A stretch of 47,987 nt of DNA from the NCBI GenBank assembly GCA_964485695.1, contig CAZAKZ010000024.1, positions 1 through 47,987 on the forward strand, read 5' to 3'. The notes beneath the pieces were generated by a model. That model ran no database searches, had not been told where the DNA came from, and saw only the letters and a program-made list of their open reading frames with translations. The translations under genes were made by a program, and so were the position numbers. This DNA comes from CAZAKZ01 sp964485695 (GTDB taxonomy: Bacteria > Planctomycetota > JAFGQW01). Shown in pieces: positions 16,201 to 23,881 of this stretch. The stretch's first letter is position 1; every line of letters begins with the position of its first letter.

Positions 16201-18991
16201 TCACCACCACTCTTCCGCCGGCTTCACCGCCCTCGGGTCCGAGGTCGACGAGGTGGTCCGCCACCTTCACCACCTCGAGGTTGTGTTCGATGATCACCAC
16301 GGTGTTGCCCGCGTCCACCAGCCGCCCGAGGGCTTTGAGGAGACGCTCCACGTCGCTCATGTGGAGTCCCGTGGTGGGTTCGTCCAGAAGATAGAGGGTT
16401 CGACCCGTGGCCGGTCGTCTGAGCTCCGACGCCAGCTTGATGCGTTGCGCCTCGCCGCCGCTCACCGTGGTGGTGGGCTGGCCCAGGCGAAGGTACCCCA
16501 GGCCCACGGCCTGCAGGGTGGAGAGGGTCTTTTCGAGGGCGGGGAAGTCTCCGAAGAACTCCAGGGCCTCATCCACGGACATCTCGAGGACCTCGTCGAT
16601 GGATTTCCCGGCGTAGGTGACGGCCAGGGTCTCGGCGTTGAACCGCCGTCCCATGCAGGTATCGCAGGTCACCTCCACATCGGCGAGAAACTGCATCTCC
16701 ACGGTGACGACCCCGGCCCCCTTGCACGCCTCGCACCGGCCGCCCTTGAGGTTGAAGCTGAACCGGCCGGGGCCGTAGCCGCGGCTCCGGGCCTCAGGCG
16801 TGGCCGCGAACAACCCCCGGACGTGACCGTAGAGCTTGGTGTAGGTGGCCGGGTTGGACCGGGGCGTGCGGCCGATGGGCGTCTGGCTGATCTCGATGAC
16901 CTTGTCCAGGTGTTCCACGCCTTCCAGGCCGCGATGCCTGCCGGGCGCTGCGGTGGCATGGTGAAGGCGCCGCGCCAGGGCTCGCTTGAGAATCCTCTCC
17001 ACCAGGGTGGACTTGCCGCTGCCGCTCACGCCCGTCACCACCACGAGGCAGCCCAGGGGAAACGACACGTCGATTCCCTTCAGGTTGTGCTCGGCCGCGC
17101 CGCGTACCGTGAGCACCCTCTCGGGATTCACTCTCCGGCGGCGCTCGGGCAGGGCTATGGTGCGGGACCGGTTCAGGAACTGGCCGGTGACCGAGGCCGG
17201 AGTCCGGGCGAGGTCACGGACGGTGCCCTCGGCCACCACCTCCCCCCCGAACCGCCCCGGCCCCGGTCCCAGGTCCACGAGGTGATCGGCAGCCCGCAGG
17301 GTCGCCTCGTCGTGCTCCACCACGATCACGGTGTTGCCCAGGTCTCGCAGCCCGGTGAGCGCCTGGAGGAGCCGGTGGTTGTCGCGCGCATGCAGGCCGA
17401 TGGAGGGCTCGTCCAGGACGTAGAGCACGCCGCGAAGCCCCGAGCCGAGCTGGGTGGCCAGATGGATGCGCTGGGCCTCGCCGCCGGCCAGGGAAGGAGC
17501 GCTCCGGTCGAGGGTCAGGTAGTCCAGGCCCACGGACTTCAGGAACCGCAGCCGGACCTGGATCTCGTGGAAGAGGTCCCGGCCGATAAGGGCTTCCCGG
17601 GGCGTGAGGTCCAGGCCGGAGAAGAATGTTGCCAGGGCGGAGACGCTCTCGGACGAGAGTTCCGTGATGGCGTGGCCGCGGAACAGGACGCCGCGCGCCT
17701 CCGGCCTCAGCCGAGTGCCCTCGCATTCGGGGCACCCCACCTCGGAGAGGTAGCGGCGCTCGATGTTCCTGGACTGGTTCTCCTTGTACGCAGCTTCCAC
17801 GAGCGGGATGATTCCGGGAAAGGTCCGGGTATCCGCCCTCCGGTACTCGAATGTCTCGCCCTTCCAGGTGTAGTGGAGGTCAAAAGTACGATCACCCGTG
17901 CCGAAGAGGATCTTCCGGCGCTGCCGCTTCCCGAGGTCGGACCAGGGCCGGTCAAAGGGGATACCCTCGGCCTCGCAGATGATGCCGAGGCCCTCCAGGG
18001 TCATGCTGCAGTAGGTGAGCCACTTCTTCGGAGTGGTGATGGAGAGGGCGCCCTCGGCGAGGGACAGCAAAGGGTCTGGCACCATCAGGGTCTCGTCCAC
18101 GCCACGCACACTGCCCAGGCCCGTGCAGCGGGGGCAGGCACCGTGGGGCGAGTTGAAGCTGAAGAGTCTGGGTTCCACCTCGGGTAGATCCCGGTCGCAT
18201 GCTGCGCAGGCACCGCGGCGGCTGAAGGCATGGACGCGGTCTTCCACCAGCACCCCAACCACACCGTCTCCGGCCCGGGCCGCGGCCTCCACCGCCTCGG
18301 TGAGGCGGCCGCGTTTCTCTGGCGCCGGACGGAGGCGGTCGAGGATGACCTCGAGGGTGTGACGCCGGTACCGGTCCAGCCGCTCCACCTCGTCCAGCCG
18401 CCGGATCTCGCCGTCGATGCGGGCGCGAACGTAGCCCTGGCTGCGTAACGCCTCCAGCTCCTTGCGGTAGGCGCCGCGGCGATCCCGCACCAGCGGCGCG
18501 AGCAGGATGACCTTCTTACCCTCCCAGTTGGCGAGAATACGGTCGGTGATGGCGTCCGTGGTCTCCCCGGTCACCTCCCGGCCGCAACCAGGGCAGTGCG
18601 GCGTCCCGAGACGGGCGTAGAGGAGTCTCAGGTGGTCGTGGATCTCGGTGAGGGTGCCCACCGTGGACCGCGGATTGCGGCTCACGGTCCTCTGGTCGAT
18701 GGACACGGTGGGACTGAGGCCCTCCACGTGGTCCACCCTGGGCTTTTCCATACCCCCCAGGAACTGGCGGGCGTAGGCGCTGAGCGACTCCAGAAACCTG
18801 CGCTGGCCCTCCTTGCACAGGGTGTCGAAGGCGAGGCTGGATTTGCCGCTGCCGCTCACCCCGGTCACCACCGTGAAGGTATCCCGGGGGATCGAAACGT
18901 CGATGCCCTTCAGGTTGTTTTCCCGGGCACCCCGGACCTCGATGACGTCCAGGCCCCGGCTCTGGCGGCGGGCCAAGGTCGGATTCCTCAT
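13244..18991 (-). CDS. uvrA: Tandem-duplicated UvrA excinuclease (four ABC ATPase modules)
   Basis: The protein has 1915 residues, about twice the usual UvrA (940), and is two UvrA units end to end. Four Walker A motifs GVSGSGK(S/T) have their Lys near 50, 660, 1009 and 1630. Four signature motifs are present: LAGGEAQRIHLA, VSGGEAQRIKLA, LSGGEAQRIRLA and LSGGEAQRVKLA. Each half has the C-terminal zinc module (GRCEACKGAG...CDTCMG; GRCEACEGRG...CEACKG). The first zinc module is CAAC...CPRC in half one, but SCLEHG...CPAC in half two, so one Cys pair is altered. UvrA recognises DNA damage with UvrB. Such double UvrA proteins are known in Chlamydiae and Planctomycetes. The start is ATG at 18991, without a clear Shine-Dalgarno. 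It probably follows the ZIP transporter gene in one transcript (70-base gap). Confidence 0.93.
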   Translation of the reverse strand: MRNPTLARRQSRGLDVIEVRGARENNLKGIDVSIPRDTFTVVTGVSGSGKSSLAFDTLCKEGQRRFLESLSAYARQFLGGMEKPRVDHVEGLSPTVSIDQRTVSRNPRSTVGTLTEIHDHLRLLYARLGTPHCPGCGREVTGETTDAITDRILANWEGKKVILLAPLVRDRRGAYRKELEALRSQGYVRARIDGEIRRLDEVERLDRYRRHTLEVILDRLRPAPEKRGRLTEAVEAAARAGDGVVGVLVEDRVHAFSRRGACAACDRDLPEVEPRLFSFNSPHGACPRCTGLGSVRGVDETLMVPDPLLSLAEGALSITTPKKWLTYCSMTLEGLGIICEAEGIPFDRPWSDLGKRQRRKILFGTGDRTFDLHYTWKGETFEYRRADTRTFPGIIPLVEAAYKENQSRNIERRYLSEVGCPECEGTRLRPEARGVLFRGHAITELSSESVSALATFFSGLDLTPREALIGRDLFHEIQVRLRFLKSVGLDYLTLDRSAPSLAGGEAQRIHLATQLGSGLRGVLYVLDEPSIGLHARDNHRLLQALTGLRDLGNTVIVVEHDEATLRAADHLVDLGPGPGRFGGEVVAEGTVRDLARTPASVTGQFLNRSRTIALPERRRRVNPERVLTVRGAAEHNLKGIDVSFPLGCLVVVTGVSGSGKSTLVERILKRALARRLHHATAAPGRHRGLEGVEHLDKVIEISQTPIGRTPRSNPATYTKLYGHVRGLFAATPEARSRGYGPGRFSFNLKGGRCEACKGAGVVTVEMQFLADVEVTCDTCMGRRFNAETLAVTYAGKSIDEVLEMSVDEALEFFGDFPALEKTLSTLQAVGLGYLRLGQPTTTVSGGEAQRIKLASELRRPATGRTLYLLDEPTTGLHMSDVERLLKALGRLVDAGNTVVIIEHNLEVVKVADHLVDLGPEGGEAGGRVVVTGTPEAVASHGASHTGRALAALLEPEAGARAPDRRRRGRRREEAVVRVRGARTHNLKGVDVDIPVGSLTVVTGVSGSGKTSLAFDTLFAEGQRRFVESLSTYARRFLGRLDRAPVDSLEGLGPAIAIDQRGATRNPRSTVATVTEIHDYLRLLYARLGRPHCPHCDRVMKAWEPTTLAGSLLRRHGGKRLQVLAPLSLPGQDEPSRKRTRRQLESLRTEVLRAGFVRMLVGEAMVDIRREALPAVDRQTPVHVVVDRLVLRSGVKARLAEAVETAFKMGKNRVGLRVEGGAVRLHAAVPSCLEHGVALEGDLTPRHFSFNSHVGACPACNGLGSTIQADVDRVIVRPDRPVVEGALHEAVMHHLNRGGSLERSVVEAAVREAGGDPGKPWKSLPEQVQKAVLHGTGDRKVEITHQWSSRRKNAHLVWNTAWSGLVTSIEKRVRMKEETGQRIGLEKVMVRDVCRQCSGHRLKPLSRSVRVAKRRLGETLALTVEAAREVLQAFKPKASEAAVAAPLLREILHRLVFLADVGLGYLTLDRASATLSGGEAQRIRLATQIGNRLTGVLYILDEPTIGLHPRDTARLIHTLENLRDLGNTLVVVEHDEAVIRAADHVVELGPGAGRQGGEVVAACSPRDLQKVEASPTGRLLRVKAMLPAAGRRTPRDFIQIRGARLHNLKNLDVEIPRGVVCVVTGVSGSGKSTLIMEVLASQWRALKGSEQLKRVVIVGADPIGSTPSSNPATYTGAFTSIREFFATLPESRVRGFKPGRFSFNTGEGRCEACEGRGHIRVEMHFLADVWIVCEACKGKRYNAATLGVLYKGRTIADILDTEVHEALELFRDFPRIRRPLEFLDRVGLGYVLLGQPANTLSGGEAQRVKLAAELGRRDAADTLYLLDEPTVGLHGVEVETLLGVLRDLVDRGSSVVLIEHHPAVMCAADHIIDLGPEGGDAGGEVVVAGPPEAVAAHSTSHTGRFLREYGLDGGKH

Positions 18992-19061
18992 GCCATGGAT
19001 TCACGTTTCACGTGGGTCGATGTCGATTGCACGACCCGGAACTGGACCTCCATGCGATCGA

Positions 19062-19976
19062 TCAATGATCGTGATCCCCCGTGCAACCCTGGGGGTGGTT
19101 CTCCTGGCCGTGGTTCTCCTGGATTGGGGACTCGTGCACGTGCCGGTCGTGGCCGCAGGTCTCGAAGAATCCGATGGCGTACGCAACGGCCAGGCCGAGG
19201 AGGAGGGCCAGGGAGAGCTTCACCCTGTCGTGGCGGTGGAACTGGAGCTCGGGCAGCAGGTCGCTCAGGGAGATGCAGAGAAAGGTGCCCGCCGAGAACG
19301 CAAGAGCGCACCCCACGATGGCGGAACCCGATCCCGACCTGATGCCCAGGCCCAGGTAAAAGAAACTCACACCCAGGGGTATCACCAGGGCAAAGAGGGC
19401 GTTGACGAGGTGCCGGAGCCGGGCGGACCTGCCGCTGGACGCCATGAGGGTGCCAATGGTCATGGAATCCAGGGGCTTGTGCAGGAAGATGACCAGAAAG
19501 GTGCCGAATCCGGCCAGGCTCGTCGCGTGGTCGGCCTGCCACTCTGCCTGGACGCTGGCGGCCAGGGCCACGCCGGCCAGCAGGGTGTGGAGGGTGAGAC
19601 CCGTGAGAGCACCCCCCCACTCCAGGGCGCGGCCTTCATGGTGGGGATGGGAACACGGGGCCGGCTCTTCAACCGATGGGGTCGCCTGGATCCCCACCTC
19701 GGCGGTTTCATGGTGGTGGAACCGGAAGAACCGCTCCACGAAGAACATGGCCAGGAGGCCCGCCATCAACCATGCCACCAGTTGATCCATGGACCCGAGC
19801 TCGTGGTAGGCGTGGGGCACCATATGAAACACCCCCACCCCGAGCATGACTCCGGCCACGAAACTGACGGCCAGCTCCATGCGCTCGTGGGTCAACCGGA
19901 TCCAGAGGGGAATCCAGCCGCCGACGAGGGAGGCCAGCAGGATCGCAGCGCAGTAGAGGACGAGTGTCAATAGCAT
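19062..19976 (-). CDS. ZIP-family divalent metal transporter
   Basis: The protein has 304 residues with about eight hydrophobic segments (for example LVLYCAAILLASLVGGWIPL, LAVSFVAGVMLGVGVF, LALLLGLAVAYAIGFF). A cytoplasmic-type His-rich loop (FHHHE...CSHPHHEG) lies between the third and fourth segments. Conserved membrane His motifs are GLTLHTLLAGVAL and VIFLHKPLDSM, the positions where ZIP transporters bind metal. The C-terminal tail is also His-rich (CGHDRHVHE, GDHDH). The family imports zinc, iron or manganese; the specific metal cannot be told here. It sits 59 bases after rarA and 70 before uvrA on the same strand, so a shared transcript is possible. The Shine-Dalgarno is weak. Confidence 0.88.
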   Translation of the reverse strand: MLLTLVLYCAAILLASLVGGWIPLWIRLTHERMELAVSFVAGVMLGVGVFHMVPHAYHELGSMDQLVAWLMAGLLAMFFVERFFRFHHHETAEVGIQATPSVEEPAPCSHPHHEGRALEWGGALTGLTLHTLLAGVALAASVQAEWQADHATSLAGFGTFLVIFLHKPLDSMTIGTLMASSGRSARLRHLVNALFALVIPLGVSFFYLGLGIRSGSGSAIVGCALAFSAGTFLCISLSDLLPELQFHRHDRVKLSLALLLGLAVAYAIGFFETCGHDRHVHESPIQENHGQENHPQGCTGDHDH

Positions 19977-20035
19977 GGTGTTACTTTATCGCATACCGGG
20001 CCTCGTACCCAGACTCTCCGGGACTGGATCTGCCC

Positions 20036-21436
20036 TCAGCGATTCTTCCCCTGTTTCTTCATCTGCCGGGCTTGCCGCCTCAGTTCCTCCCAGTATTCCA
20101 TTCGTTTCTCGATCTGACGCTCGAATCCATACGTGGATGGCCGGTAGACCTCTTCCCCCTCCAGGCCCTCGGGCATGCAGCTCACGTCCACGATGTGGCC
20201 GGGCGCATCGTGGGGATAGAGGTAGTCCTTGCCGTATCCGAGCTTCTTCATCAATCCGGTCGGAGCGTTCCTCAGATGCAGGGGCACGGGCCGGGCCCCC
20301 CTCTCCTCCAGGAGCCCCTCCACGGCCTTGATGGCCCGCAGCGAGGCATTGGACTTGGGGGAGGTGGCCAGGAACGCGGCCGTCTGGTAGAGGGCATAGG
20401 TCGCCTCGGGCAGCCCCACGAAGTGCACGGCCTGCTGGGCGGCCACGGCCACGGTGAGGGCCTGGGGATCGGCGTTGCCCACGTCCTCGGAGGCAAAGAT
20501 CACCATACGTCGCACGACGAAGAGGGGATCCTCGCCGCCGGCCAGCATACGCCCCAGCCAGTAACAGGCGGCGTGGGGGTCGCTGGCCCGCAGGCTCTTG
20601 ATGAATGCGCTCGCGATGTCGTAGTGGGAATCGCCCCCCTTGTCGTGACGGGGGGTGCGCTTCTGGAGGGCGGCCTCGACGCCGGTGCGTGTGATTCGGA
20701 TCCGCGCCTCCGCACCCGCGGGATCCAGATCCGCATACGCCGACAGGAATCCCGCCTCCAGAGCGTTGTAGAGGGTCCGGGCGTCGCCGTCGGCGAACTG
20801 CAACAGGAATGCCCGGGCTCCGTCCTCGAGGTCCACCTCGTAGCGGCCGTACCCCGCGTCCGCGTCAGCCAGGGCACGATCCACCAGGGCGGACAGCACC
20901 TCGGGTCGCAGGGGCGTCAAGGTGTAGACCTGGAGCCTGGACAGCAGGGCGGAATTGACCTCGAAGGAGGGATTTTCGGTGGTGGACCCGATGAGCACCA
21001 GGGTGCCGTCCTCCACGAAAGGCAGGAGGGCATCCTGCTGGGCCTTGTTGTAGCGGTGGATCTCGTCGATGAAGAGCACCGTGCCGCCCCGGTTCTTCTC
21101 CCGGGTCTTCTCTTCGAGAAGCGAGGGCCCCTCCCGGGCGCGTCGGGTGATTTCCCGGAGGTCCTTCACGCCGCTGGTGACCGCACTCAGGATCTCGAAC
21201 GGAAGGCCGGCCGACCGGGCCAGAATCCGGGCCAGGGCGGTCTTTCCCGACCCCGGCGGACCCCACAGGATCATGGAGCGGAGATTCCCCGTCTCGGCCG
21301 CCTTGCGCACCACGCCGCCCGGGCCGGCCAGGGCCTCCTGGCCGAGAAAGGCCTCGAAATCACGCGGCCGCATGCGTTCTGCCAGAGGGACGGTCCCCCA
21401 CCGGCTCATCGGGTCTTCTTGCATGAAGTGGAGCAT
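20036..21436 (-). CDS. rarA: Replication-associated recombination protein A (RarA/MgsA AAA+ ATPase)
   Basis: The protein has 466 residues, normal for the family. The AAA+ core has Walker A LWGPPGSGKTALAR, Walker B VLFIDEIHRYNKAQQDALLP, and sensor 1 LIGSTTENPSFEVNSALLSR. The C-terminal half has the family's tetramerisation region (YWLGRMLAGGEDPLFVVRRM, ASEDVGNADPQAL, YGKDYLYPHDAPGH). RarA acts at stalled replication forks with SSB and the clamp-loader system. The ATG at 21436 has GGGGGGA seven to eight bases upstream; in-frame ATGs follow at residues 5 and 10. It is divergent from a Helicase_C_3 protein across a 143-base gap that contains an inverted repeat. Confidence 0.95.
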   Translation of the reverse strand: MLHFMQEDPMSRWGTVPLAERMRPRDFEAFLGQEALAGPGGVVRKAAETGNLRSMILWGPPGSGKTALARILARSAGLPFEILSAVTSGVKDLREITRRAREGPSLLEEKTREKNRGGTVLFIDEIHRYNKAQQDALLPFVEDGTLVLIGSTTENPSFEVNSALLSRLQVYTLTPLRPEVLSALVDRALADADAGYGRYEVDLEDGARAFLLQFADGDARTLYNALEAGFLSAYADLDPAGAEARIRITRTGVEAALQKRTPRHDKGGDSHYDIASAFIKSLRASDPHAACYWLGRMLAGGEDPLFVVRRMVIFASEDVGNADPQALTVAVAAQQAVHFVGLPEATYALYQTAAFLATSPKSNASLRAIKAVEGLLEERGARPVPLHLRNAPTGLMKKLGYGKDYLYPHDAPGHIVDVSCMPEGLEGEEVYRPSTYGFERQIEKRMEYWEELRRQARQMKKQGKNR

Positions 21437-21454
21437 ACGGATATCCCCCCCTCA

Positions 21455-21509
21455 GAAAAGAGAATTCAGGGACACACCATCCCGTATCTCCGGGCCTGAA
21501 TTTCCTTTT
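21455..21509. repeat. Inverted repeat in the rarA / Helicase_C_3 divergent region
   Basis: AAAAGAGAATTCAGG (21455-21469) and CCTGAATTTCCTTTT (21495-21509) are complementary at 13 of 15 positions, with eight uninterrupted pairs at the inner end. Two copies of TCCCGTATC lie within and just after it (21480-21488, 21509-21517). It is a candidate operator shared by the two divergent genes. Confidence 0.5.
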
Positions 21510-21579
21510 CCCGTATCGTGGGGACGGAGTATCATTCGCCCCCCTGTTTTGTCGGAACCTGAACCGAGAAAGGAAGACC

Positions 21580-23517
21580 TTGCGACTCCGATCGATCCTG
21601 AACACGCTTCCACCCCAGGAGGTGAGGAAGATTGCCGACACCCATCTCCTGCCCGAGGATACCGCCCCGGAGAGCCTGGTCAGGCACCTGGCCCAGTCCC
21701 GGGTTCTCCTGAACCTGTTGAAGAACGAGCTCCGTCCCGTAACCCACCTCCTGGAGCGCCTGGCGGCCTTCGGCCCGGAGGCCGCCCTGGAGACGGACAT
21801 CCTGGGAGACGTCACCCTTTCGCAGCTCAAGTCAGCCCACTTCAGAGGCCTGGCCTTCCTCCTGCCCTCGGCGGCCGATGCCCAGCGAGTGGTGCTGCCC
21901 CGGGAATACACCCTGATGCGGGAGATCAAGCGGCCGCCCTCCACCGACCTGGTCAGCGGATTGAGGATCCTCGCCGTGGATCACGCGCGGCTCATGGCCC
22001 GGCACCTCGAGGTGTCGGAGCCGTCCTCGTCCTCCCTGCTCCTGGCGGATATCCACGCCCGCCTCCTGGATCGCGCCGGCGCTTGGGCCGCATCGCTCCC
22101 CGAAGAGGAGCGGTGCGTTCTGGACGCCTTGCTGGAGCGAGGCGGCGTCATGGACGCCGGCACGTTTCACCTGGAGCATCCCCTCACGGCCTCATCCACG
22201 GACCGGGGGCCCTTCAAGGTGGCCGACCTGTTCGGCGTGGGCCGGGCGCGCGGCCGACCCACGCCGGCCCAGCGCCTCTTTCGCAAGGGCCTTCTCTTTG
22301 CCGCCACGGACCAGGACGCGCCCGGGGGCGTCCTGACCCGGGTCTTCGTGCCCGAAGAACTAGTAATGCGGATTTCCGGAGAATGGGCGGAACGTAAGGC
22401 CCAGGAGGAAACAGCGCTTCGGGGCCGATCACGCCTCGAGGAAGAGCCCGCTTCCCCCCGGAGCGCCACACCCGACGTCCGTGCCGATCTGCGTGCATTC
22501 GCCCTGGCCGTGGATATCCTCGGATTTGGATTCATCCGGGCCGGGGAGGCGAGGCGGGACCACACCGAGGCCGTATCTCGGTTGCGGCCCCTCACGGACC
22601 GGGACCAGCAGAGGCTTGCCCGGCTGGGGCAAATCCTGGGGATCTTTCGCCTCTCCGGAAACCGGCTGGTCCTGGAGTCCGAGGCCGCCCGGATCCTCGA
22701 CGAATCCCCGGTCGCCTTCCTGGCGCGCCTGTCCGAGGCCGTGACCCAGGAGGCGGGTCAGGCGGATCCGGTCCGGCCCAGGAGGCGGCGCCTGATTCTG
22801 GCCGGCCTTCGACGCTTTCCCGACGAGTGGATCCGATTCGACGCCCTCCCCGACCTCCTCGCCCTGGGGCCGGAATACCGACGGACCCTTCAGGTCCACG
22901 GCCTGGATAGATCCCGGGAAGAGGCGGACCTCATGGAAATCCTCGAGGAGTTCCGGTTCTGGGGCTTCCTGGACCTGGCCGGGGACCCGGGCCGGATCAC
23001 GGGCGTTCGATTCCGGCCCTCTTCGAGGCCGCCTGCGGTGGAATTACAGGACAAATCCCTCACCTTGCCTCCCAACCTCGAGGTCGTGGTGCCCCTGGAG
23101 GCCCCGTTCGAGGTCCTGGTCCGACTGGGCCGCTTTGCTGATCCAAAGGTCTTGGATCTGGCCGCGGTGTTCTCCCTGTCCGAGGCTTCCCTGGTCCGGG
23201 CTTCGAGTCGTGGCTGCCCTCCCGAGGAAGCCCGGGCCTTTCTTGCCGCCCACTGTGGTCACGATCTTCCTTCCGGGGTGATTCAGCTCATCGAGGACGT
23301 GGCCGATCGTGAGGGAGAGGTTCGCATCTGGAAGGTGGGCTGCGTGATGACTTTGCAGGATACGGACCTGGCCGAGGCCTTCCAGAACCATCCGGAGTTG
23401 GGTCCCATGATCCTGACGCCTCTGGCTCCGGGCGTGTTCGCTCTGCACACGGACGTGATTCCCGAGGAGGTGGAAAAGCTGTTACGGAAGCACGGGTTCT
23501 TTGCCACCCTCGCCTGA
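21580..23517 (+). CDS. Second Helicase_C_3 / XPB-Ssl2 N-terminal-domain protein
   Basis: The protein has 645 residues and no ATPase motif. The C-terminal 170 residues match the helicase-associated XPB/Ssl2 N-terminal domain: LPPNLEVVVPLEAPFEVLVR, DLAAVFSLSEASLVRASSRG, LPSGVIQLIEDVADREGEVR, and LRKHGFFATLA at the end. The upstream part is helical with winged-helix-like stretches (LFGVGRARGRPTPAQRLFRK). It is a distant paralogue of the XPB partner at 4186-6282, but here it stands opposite rarA rather than next to a helicase. The start is TTG at 21580, supported by AAAGGAAG a few bases upstream; no ATG occurs until beyond residue 110. Its function is unknown, and a DNA-repair or chromosome role is inferred from domain and neighbour only. 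Confidence 0.85.
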   Translation: MRLRSILNTLPPQEVRKIADTHLLPEDTAPESLVRHLAQSRVLLNLLKNELRPVTHLLERLAAFGPEAALETDILGDVTLSQLKSAHFRGLAFLLPSAADAQRVVLPREYTLMREIKRPPSTDLVSGLRILAVDHARLMARHLEVSEPSSSSLLLADIHARLLDRAGAWAASLPEEERCVLDALLERGGVMDAGTFHLEHPLTASSTDRGPFKVADLFGVGRARGRPTPAQRLFRKGLLFAATDQDAPGGVLTRVFVPEELVMRISGEWAERKAQEETALRGRSRLEEEPASPRSATPDVRADLRAFALAVDILGFGFIRAGEARRDHTEAVSRLRPLTDRDQQRLARLGQILGIFRLSGNRLVLESEAARILDESPVAFLARLSEAVTQEAGQADPVRPRRRRLILAGLRRFPDEWIRFDALPDLLALGPEYRRTLQVHGLDRSREEADLMEILEEFRFWGFLDLAGDPGRITGVRFRPSSRPPAVELQDKSLTLPPNLEVVVPLEAPFEVLVRLGRFADPKVLDLAAVFSLSEASLVRASSRGCPPEEARAFLAAHCGHDLPSGVIQLIEDVADREGEVRIWKVGCVMTLQDTDLAEAFQNHPELGPMILTPLAPGVFALHTDVIPEEVEKLLRKHGFFATLA

Positions 23518-23881
23518 GGCAATCTCGAGGGCTTCAAGTTCTCACCCGCTGACTGATATGTCACCTTCATGTAATTTGACTTTCCTAACTCGTGCAATAA
23601 CTCTCCACGTCCAGACAAAGGTCCATGGAAATCAGGATGACACTGGATTCGTTTTCTCAATGTTTATTCTTCGCCGGGGTATCGACTTCTGCTATACTCG
23701 CGGCCATTGAGAAGGACTGAAGCGTACCATAACTTATCCGGTAGATTCCAATAGACCTTAACTGTCCTGGCTGAACACAGAGAGAACCTCGTTGCAGGAT
23801 CACTCTTTGAAATAAAGTCCTCATGCTCACCCGACACGATAGATTCATGAATCGGGGCTGCATGAATCGGGGCTGGATGCC
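23518..23881. other. 364-base intergenic stretch, AT-richer than its surroundings
   Basis: I see no gene here. A weak stem CCCTCG...CGAGGG (23507-23531) overlaps the preceding stop and has no U tract. Possible promoter elements reading right are TTGACT at 23577 with TAACTC 16 bp on, and TATACT at 23693 without a good -35. A perfect 15-bp tandem duplication (CATGAATCGGGGCTG, 23846-23875) lies just before the next start codon. Confidence 0.5.

Noticed and set aside
14363..18187. 1274-codon plus-strand open frame opposite uvrA
   Set aside because: Antisense shadow of a long GC-rich gene; no domain or start signal.
19964..21499. 511-codon plus-strand open frame opposite rarA
   Set aside because: Antisense shadow; the minus strand encodes a complete RarA.
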